Shown here piece after piece: positions 58,243 through 64,000 of a DNA stretch of 64,000 bases. Location of the stretch: NCBI GenBank assembly GCA_028023455.1, contig JAQFVV010000020.1:8415092-8479091 (forward strand). The letters are read 5' to 3'. How positions within the stretch are numbered: position 1 is the first letter of the stretch; the number at the start of each line of letters is the position of its first letter. The DNA comes from Epiperipatus broadwayi. Its lineage: Eukaryota; Onychophora; Udeonychophora; Euonychophora; Peripatidae. Both the position numbers and the translations under genes were made by a program. The notes below the pieces were generated by a model that ran no database searches, was not told the origin of the DNA, and was given only the letters and a program-made list of their open reading frames with translations.

Positions 58243-59038
58243 TTTAAAATGTCATATAGACCATAATGCATGTCAAAAGGAATAATGGAATGAAATTATA
58301 AATTAGCAAAAAGTTACTGGAGCTTCATAAAAATTCATCTAAATTAAATACTTTCAAGATTGACTTAAACATTTTAAAACTTTGAAAATAAAGACAGTCT
58401 ATATATATATATGATAAATCTAAAAGTACCAAAATCTATACTGGCTAATATATATAAATTCTGTCATATCATTTGTTATTAGTTATAGCTAGGTGTTCAT
58501 TATTTACATTAATGATATAGTCAGTATAACTTTTGGCATTTTTGATTTATTATGTATATATATTAATGAAGATTAATTTTTTAAAAAGATTTATTATTAA
58601 TACTACCTTAAAAAATATTTAATCTTGACCAATTTATATGAAGTTCTAGGAACCTTTAAGCTAATTTATAACTTTATTCCACTTTTTGTCTTGGTAGACA
58701 TTGTGGTTTATATAATGTCTTAGACATAGGAAGTGATAACCATTTGTGTTTGTATGTAGTGTTACTTTGACAATCATTGATGAGATTTTTTTTAGCTTTT
58801 AAGTTCAGGTGTGATGAGTAGGATGATAGCCAATATAACTTTCGGCATTTTCAAATTTATGTATATATTTATATGTGTGAATATTTCAGATTAGATGTAT
58901 TTGTGTATAGTTATATAATTGATTAATGATAGGAATTTTAATGATTAGAAATAGTAATGCTTTGCATTTATTTATATAATTATTATTTTATCATCTTACA
59001 ATTTTCAACTTTTCTCGCTTTCTTTGTAATTTTTTTCT
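58243..59038. other. A+T-rich stretch without recognised feature
   Basis: TATAACTTTTGGCATTTTTG (about 58,526) and TATAACTTTCGGCATTTTC (about 58,835) are similar within otherwise featureless sequence and may be pieces of one repeat. Confidence 0.45.
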
Positions 59039-59260
59039 TTTAGTTAATTCTAAAGATAGCTAATTAAAAATGTTAATTAAATAAGTCAAGCGTTGTTAGC
59101 CGAGAGGTCATCGCATCCGCCTTGCAAACAAGTAGTTGGTTGCAGACGGTTTAGTTAATTCTAAAGATAGCTAATTAAAAATGTTAATTACATAAGTCAA
59201 GCGTTGTTAGCCGAGAGGTCATCGCATCCGCCTTGCAAGCAAGTAGTTGGTTACAGACGG
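59039..59260 (+). repeat. 111-bp tandem duplication spanning a SINE's flank and 5' half
   Basis: Unit 1 is 59,039-59,149 and unit 2 is 59,150-59,260. Both run from TTTAGTTAATTCTAAAG through GTTAATTA to the SINE start (GTCAAGCGTTGTTAGCCGAG) and stop at CAGACGG. Only three differences are evident (A/C at about 59,080/59,191, A/G in GCAAACAAG/GCAAGCAAG, and G/A in GGTTGCAG/GGTTACAG). Because the unit includes both pre-insertion flank and part of the SINE, the duplication followed the SINE insertion. Confidence 0.9.
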
Positions 59261-59304
59261 GTGTGGGTTCGCGTCCCGGCCGATGCTATGACATATGGAA
59301 AAAA
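59193..59304 (+). mobile_element. tRNA-derived SINE, complete copy, 16-bp TSD
   Basis: The element starts after the target copy with GTCAAGCGTTGTTAGCCGAG, continues through GAGGTCATCGCATCCGCC, the B box GGGTTCGCGTCCCGGCC and GATGCTATGACATATGG to the A tail. AAAAATGTTAATTACA stands at 59,177-59,192 and 59,305-59,320. Boundaries within the terminal A run are uncertain by a few bases. The intact B box makes this one of the better-preserved copies. Confidence 0.88.
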
Positions 59305-60007
59305 AAAAATGTTAATTACAATTCTAAGAATATTTTTTTTCTATTCAAAAGAAAAATAGGTTATCTTTATAGTTTATAATTGAGAGTTGTTTTCTTTTTT
59401 TTTTCAATTCAAGTCGGGTTTATAGTTTACATATCTGGATATTAATAAATTTATAATGGCTATATTTAATAACAACCTAAATTGTTCATAAAGTCTTTTT
59501 TTTTACTTTCTCCTTTTCATCTTCAGTTAATTAAATTATTGTACAGACAGTCATTGTGATCTTTTCATGCTATTGGTCATTTCCTTATTTTAACAGTGAC
59601 AATGGAATTGTGTGTTTTTGCAACAATTGCAATTTTCCCAACCCCAAATCCCTCTTTTTAGCTCAAGTTCTCAGGAATTAAATAGCAATGGCATGAGTAG
59701 GCATATTAAGCTAACAGTTGCGATAATTTCTTGAGGCAATAATTTATAAACTGGATTTTAGTAAGACAGAAGTTTTGGTTGGGAAAGATTATATATTAGG
59801 TGACCCTATTTAGGGATCCCTTCACCTGAAACAGTAGTGGATGGGCTTAGAACATGGTCTGTCCCATAAAATCTAGAAATGTTTTCACACCTGGCAGATT
59901 ATTCACTGCAGCAGTAAAATAATAACATTACTACTAATACTATCAGTATCAGTAGTAGCAAAAAAGCAGAAGATAGTGGCAGTACTAAAAGTAAGTATTA
60001 TAATCTA

Positions 60008-60295
60008 ATGACCAGAACAGTAATGGCTAAGGAGCTGCCAAGATTTAAGGTTAATATAGCTGCTCTTAGTCAAATTTATTTCCCAGAGGAAGGAACATTA
60101 ATAGAACATGTGAATGAAAACAAGTATTTCTGGAAAGATAGGTTACTTGGTGAAAGGAGATTTACTATGAAGTCTAATTTAGTATCTTTTATTGTTGGAA
60201 TTCATGTTTGTATTAATGAAAGGCTAATGGTGTTAAAACTCTCCTTACACAATGGTACTAGGGTCATTTTATTAGTGCCTAGGTTAAAATCTTAA
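60008..60295 (+). pseudogene. LINE P endonuclease N-terminal region
   Basis: This is a 95-codon frame: ELPRFKVNIAALSQIYFPEE, GTLIEHVNENKYFWKDRLLG, then CINERLMVLKLSLHNGTRVI. The order ARELARFxVDIAALSET, FFWxGR and INDRLMxLRLPL is characteristic of a widespread LINE endonuclease. The catalytic Glu of the SET motif reads as SQI here, so the enzyme would be inactive. The start ATG at 60,008 is a chance internal Met, because upstream homology continues. Confidence 0.88.
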
Positions 60296-62230
60296 ATTCA
60301 GAGAAGGAAAGCTTTGTTTCTTATTGGATAACATTACTACAGTAATATTATCTAAGACTCAATTTTTCTTCTTAGAGACTTTAATGCACATGTTGATAAA
60401 CTCAAATGATTTGCTATTATTGAATTTTTGCACAACACATTATAAAGGAACATGGATACTTCGATGCTCAAAATAAATGATATTTAATAGATTACATTAT
60501 AGTAAGAAGTCAGAATACTAGAGAAGATTCACATTACGTGATCACTTGCAAACACAGATTGTTCCATCCATAATACATTTGTATGCTCCAAGATTAACAC
60601 GATAATTGTAATTAATGTTCATTCTTTAAAAGAAGTATTATATTTGAATAGATATTTCATACTAAATGGCTAATTTTGATTTTCAGGGTGTGTCATACTG
60701 CTGAAATATGGAATTTTTTTAAGGAGTGCATTATAAATACAAGCAAATCTATTTTTGGGTTAACTAAAAAGAAGAATCCGGACTGTTTTTTTGATAATGA
60801 ACTTATTATTAACAACTTGATTAAAAGAAACTTGACATTTTCTGGTTGACAGAATAATAGATTAAAGATGGAACTATATAATAAATATAAAGATTTGAAG
60901 GAAGAAGTTCAGTGACTGACAAGAAGGCTTAAAACTGATTGGTGATTGAAAATGGAAAGATGCAGACATTTGCTGATTATTGTCATTCACAATCTTTTTT
61001 TGATTATCAATCCTGTTTTTTGATGCATTGAAAGCAACATATGGACCTGAGAAATCTTATCAAAATCCTATTAAATCCAACAATGGCACATTCTTATATG
61101 ATGTTAATGATATCTTGAAAAGGTGGAAAGAGTATTTTGATCATCTTTTGAATAATAATACAAGAATGAAAAACTTATTCATTTAGATTTAGACAAAGCA
61201 GCTCTTTATAATCTTAAAAATGGAAGGATATAGATCCTAATGGAATACTTGGAGAAGTTTTAAAAATATAGTAGTGATATGTTAATTTCAAAAATATTGT
61301 AATTTTTTAGGAATATATGGATCTATGTAGTTCCCCCCCTCCCAAGTTTTAAGGATGCTTTTATTGTTCCCAATTTTTAAAAACAAAAGGAGACAAAATT
61401 TCAGTAAGCATTATGGAATCCCATTAATATCCACTATAGTAAAGATACTTTCAAGAATTTTTTTGAATAGGTTGCTTCCAGTTGTAGATGAAAAGTTATT
61501 AAAGATTCAATGTGTTTAGAGAATCAAGAAGCATTAATGTTTTTTGTTGCCTGACAAATTAAAAAAAACACATCAGGATCAAAAGAGTGATTTATAAATT
61601 ACACTTATTGATTTAGTCAAGACATTTGATTCAGTTAGTAAGACAGTTCTAAGGTATTGTTTGAAAGTTGTTTGTCTATCATTTTTCAGATCATATAATT
61701 TCTACATGAAATGTGATTAAGTGTTATAATAAGTGGAATATCTGAGGCAGATTATAATAATAAGTTACTTTCTCCAATATTGTTTGAAAATTTTATAACC
61801 TTATCTTTTGGAATTGATTATAGGTAGCTTAATCAAACAGGGATCAAAATATGTGACAGGTTTGATAGTTGAATTTTTAATTTAAAACAAAAGTAAAACC
61901 AAGAATTTATTCATTGTGATTATGGATTTACAATATACTGATGACTATCTTATTTAATGTTTTAAATTCAACACGTAAAGACTGTGATTTATTTACTAAA
62001 ACTTAAAAGTCAAATGCTTTATCAGCCAGTGATGGAAGAAAATCTTCAACAACTTTTGGCATAGATAGTTATCAACTTGAAAATAACTGAAATACACAGG
62101 CTTATTATATACCTGTGTTTATATATGTAATATATAGGGTATATGAGCACAGACTTTCACACAACCCACCACTCTACACACTATCTCATAACACTGATAC
62201 ACTTGAACACATATATGTCGAAAAGATAAA

Positions 62231-62287
62231 TAATCACCAATATACGTATTTCATGCTAAACCAGCAATCATCAGTTGGTCCAGATTA
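62231..62287 (-). ncRNA. Hammerhead ribozyme, H2 family, left arm, intact core
   Basis: Minus strand: UAAUC, UGG, ACCAA, CUGAUGA, UUGCUG-GUU-UAGCAU, GAA, AUACGUAU, A, UUGGU, GAUUA. Helix I: UAAUC/GAUUA plus ACCAA/UUGGU with a UGG bulge. Helix II: UGCU/AGCA, extendable with a G-U pair, over a U/U mismatch. Helix III AUACGUAU is fully self-complementary. Cleavage is predicted after AUA. Confidence 0.87.
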
Positions 62288-62580
62288 CCAACTCTACACA
62301 TATATGCTATAAGTGCTCAGATATATATTAAGATAGCCAAACCTTATACTTTAATGGACAGGGTTCAATCTACTCCACACTCCAACTCTTCAACTGTCCA
62401 TCCAATTGAAAATCTGATGATGGAATGCTCAAAGGCCACCCTGAGGCCGAGATTCTTGTCATACCCATGTTGACCTAAGATCAATCTGACCCCTCATGTA
62501 CAGGACATAATCCATTTAATACATATACAAGGGGTGGGCATATGTATCTGAGCACTTATAGCATATATGTGTAGAGATGG

Positions 62581-62637
62581 TAATCTGGACCAACTGATGA
62601 TTGCTGGTTTAGCATGAAATATGTATATTGGTGATTA
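62581..62637 (+). ncRNA. Hammerhead ribozyme, H2 family, right arm, intact core
   Basis: The same as the left-arm ribozyme but on the plus strand. The only difference is helix III AUAUGUAU instead of AUACGUAU, replacing a C-G by a U-G pair in the dimeric form. All core bases are present. Transcription through the element in either direction would therefore produce a hammerhead. Confidence 0.87.
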
Positions 62638-63300
62638 TTTATCTTTTTGACATATATGTATTCAAGTGTATCAGTGTTATGAGATAGTGTGGAGAGTGGT
62701 GGGTTGTGTGAAAGTCTGTGCTCATACAACTTGAAAATGTAAATGAGTGTAAATACCTTGGTAGTTTTATTAGTAAAATGGTTGCCTTAGGCATTCAGGT
62801 ACAACTCAAATTCCAATTTGCTGTTACTCATGGGGAAATCTATTACCATTAAGTTAGCTGTACATGAAGTTGTTGTTTTATTTATTTAAGATACCTTTTC
62901 AGTATAATTTAAAGGTATTAGGAAAGTTTTATATAAGGATACTCCTAAAAATTTTAAAAATACAATGGGAAGGCAATAACACTAAACAATATCTTCATCC
63001 ACTATTGTAAAATCATATCTTCATTGAATTGGATGTCAAATGACTGAACCATGTGAAACTGTCTAAAGAAATATTTTATGATGAACTCGAGCATGGTTTT
63101 TATGGGAAAAGTACACCCCACCCCATCTATGTGCAATGCCAAATGTTTCTATTGAAATTTAGGGCAGAGAATAGAATAGATTGGAGAGCTACAATTAGAC
63201 ACAATGTTGAAATATTCTAGAAAGAAAAGTTTTCTGATGAAGAAATTAAAAGACATTGCAAAATATCAAGTAAGCAGAAAAATGAACCAACATATTCTAA

Positions 63301-64000
63301 CATTTCAAGTTAGAAGATATAAAGTTCTGTAAACTGTAAAAGAGGGTGGTAATAAAGCATTTTGCAATAGTAGTAAAGGGCATGAATGATTTAGTACTAT
63401 ATAATATTCTATATGTCGAAACATTTGTAGTCCATGGACTGATTTGTATAGTCATAACAAAATTTATTTCTAGAACCCCCACCCCTCTTTTCCTTTTTTT
63501 TTTGTGGGGGGGGGGGAGAGTTAGCGACACTCATTTACAAATGACTGTTTATTATTCCTAAATATTTAATTTATTAAAAAAATTATCCTTTTAACAACAC
63601 GTCATTAAACACTGTTTTCTCTATAATCTTTATAGATATCAAATGATATTCCATAAGCTGCCAGTTAGACTGGTTTGAATAGTCAAATTAAAGGGGGAGG
63701 GGTGGCATTAAAATGATCAGTGACTAGAGTATTTTTTAAATAATAACATTTTAATTTTATAAAGAATGTTTTTAGTTTACGTTCATAAAAAAAAAAATTA
63801 TAACTAGCATTTTTAAACCTATAATTCAATACGTTTGTTTTTAGCTAATATTTTAATAAGGGTTACAAACTATTTTTTTTTAAAAAAATCTTTAATTATT
63901 CTGCTTTCGTTTTTCTAATAGAACATAATGTTCTTTTCCACTAAATCCAATCAAAATATATATGTACTCTTCTTTTTTCTTTCCAAAAACTTTATTTTTT
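63301..64000. other. No recognised gene
   Basis: An ACCCCCACCCC and T-rich stretch is followed by 11 G at 63,506-63,516. The rest is A+T-rich. Short ORFs on both strands cover the homopolymers and are chance. Confidence 0.5.

Larger units (their letters stand above)
62085..62726. mobile_element. H2 foldback element nested in LINE P, 12-bp direct repeats
   Basis: CAACTTGAAAAT at 62,073-62,084 recurs at 62,727-62,738. The LINE reading resumes directly after the right copy (ENVNECKYLGSF). The left arm from 62,142 (TATGAGCACAGACTTTCACA) is mirrored by the right arm ending at 62,726 (TGTGAAAGTCTGTGCTCATA). Arms are about 190 bp and very similar, so this is a young copy. About 57 bp of unpaired sequence lie between the left direct repeat and the left arm. 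The spacer (62,335-62,545) includes G+C-richer sequence. It carries a hammerhead in each arm, on opposite strands. No ORF. Confidence 0.88.
59700..63300 (+). mobile_element. LINE family P, near full-length but decayed, carrying a nested H2 element
   Basis: An apparent 5' UTR (about 59,700-60,007) leads into an AP-endonuclease start (60,008-60,295). Further endonuclease blocks are LLRDFNAHVD near 60,375, KGTWILRCSK near 60,450, and a SDH-equivalent near 60,545. Linker blocks are FDALKATYGPEKSYQNPIKS (about 61,016-61,085) and DILKRWKEYFDHLL. RT blocks are KNKGDRNFSKHYGIPLISTI and VKILSRIFLNRLLP (about 61,380-61,490), then TLIDLVKTFDSVSKTVL (about 61,605-61,655) and the ELLFADD-equivalent near 61,925. 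An H2 element occupies 62,085-62,726. YLGSFIS resumes near 62,757 and the C-terminus ends with KRHCKISSKQK. Multiple stops: non-functional. Same family as 1-1137. Confidence 0.85.

Noticed and set aside
63226-63248. CTGATGAAGAAA in LINE P
   Set aside because: It is the coding segment SDEEIKRHC of the LINE and has no room for helix II.
1-64000. CRISPR array, operons, bacterial promoters or phage genes
   Set aside because: Composition, SINEs, LINEs and hAT elements mark eukaryotic nuclear DNA. No repeat-spacer array is present.

Overview
The window reads as gene-poor, strongly A+T-rich nuclear DNA of an invertebrate animal. I found no host protein-coding exon I could defend. Almost everything recognisable is transposable-element debris. 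It includes decayed non-LTR retrotransposons of at least four lineages, short tRNA-derived SINEs with poly(A) tails and target-site duplications, a decayed hAT DNA transposon, a hAT-type MITE, and many long palindromic (foldback) elements. The mix suggests a metazoan with large intergenic regions. It is not enough to name the phylum.

The most interesting content is a set of self-cleaving hammerhead ribozymes (HHRs) inside two sequence-unrelated repeat families. In family H1 (21.2-21.8, 26.6-26.9, 27.5-27.7, 48.0-48.3 and 55.7-56.4 kb) the RNA has a two-part helix I, the CUGAUGA core, a short helix II with loop CACAA, then GAA, a self-complementary ACUAGU helix III and a C17 cleavage position. 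In family H2 (6.1-6.3, 6.9-7.3, 48.8-49.1 and 62.1-62.7 kb) the same fold is built from different sequence: distal helix UAAUC/GAUUA or AUGAUC/GAUCAU, proximal CCAA/UUGG, and self-complementary AUACGUAU as helix III. Both families show paired base changes between copies. Both also sit in elements with inverted arms, so that one element can carry HHRs on both strands. H1 additionally has direct repeats about 450 bp apart. This resembles Penelope-like element terminal repeats and retrozymes. A third family (46.0-46.4 kb) may be a decayed relative.

Layout: 0-2.4 kb LINE 3' fragments with a 246-bp tandem duplication; 3.2 kb hAT MITE with 8-bp TSD; 6-8.4 kb H2 elements, foldback F4 and SINEs; 10.9-11.4 kb degenerate H1 plus a LINE tail; 12.4 kb foldback; 14.2-17.2 kb SINE, RTE-like fragment and repeat G; 17.3-19.8 kb decayed hAT transposon; 20.4-27.7 kb SINEs, H1 copies and two LINE remnants; 32.8-36.6 kb RTE tail and an unidentified tandem-repeat block; 40.4-44.9 kb the longest LINE (minus strand) with (CATCA)n tail and a foldback; 46-49 kb candidate third HHR family, then H1 and H2; 49.5-51.9 kb possible L1/Tx1-like remnant; 52.5-53.1 kb foldback F4; 54.5-57.8 kb RTE-like LINE split by an H1 element and a palindrome; 57.9-59.3 kb SINEs; 59.7-63.3 kb LINE with an H2 element inserted in its RT region.

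The elements are linked functionally only in that the SINEs and HHR elements encode no protein here and would need enzymes supplied in trans. None of the LINE copies visible is intact.
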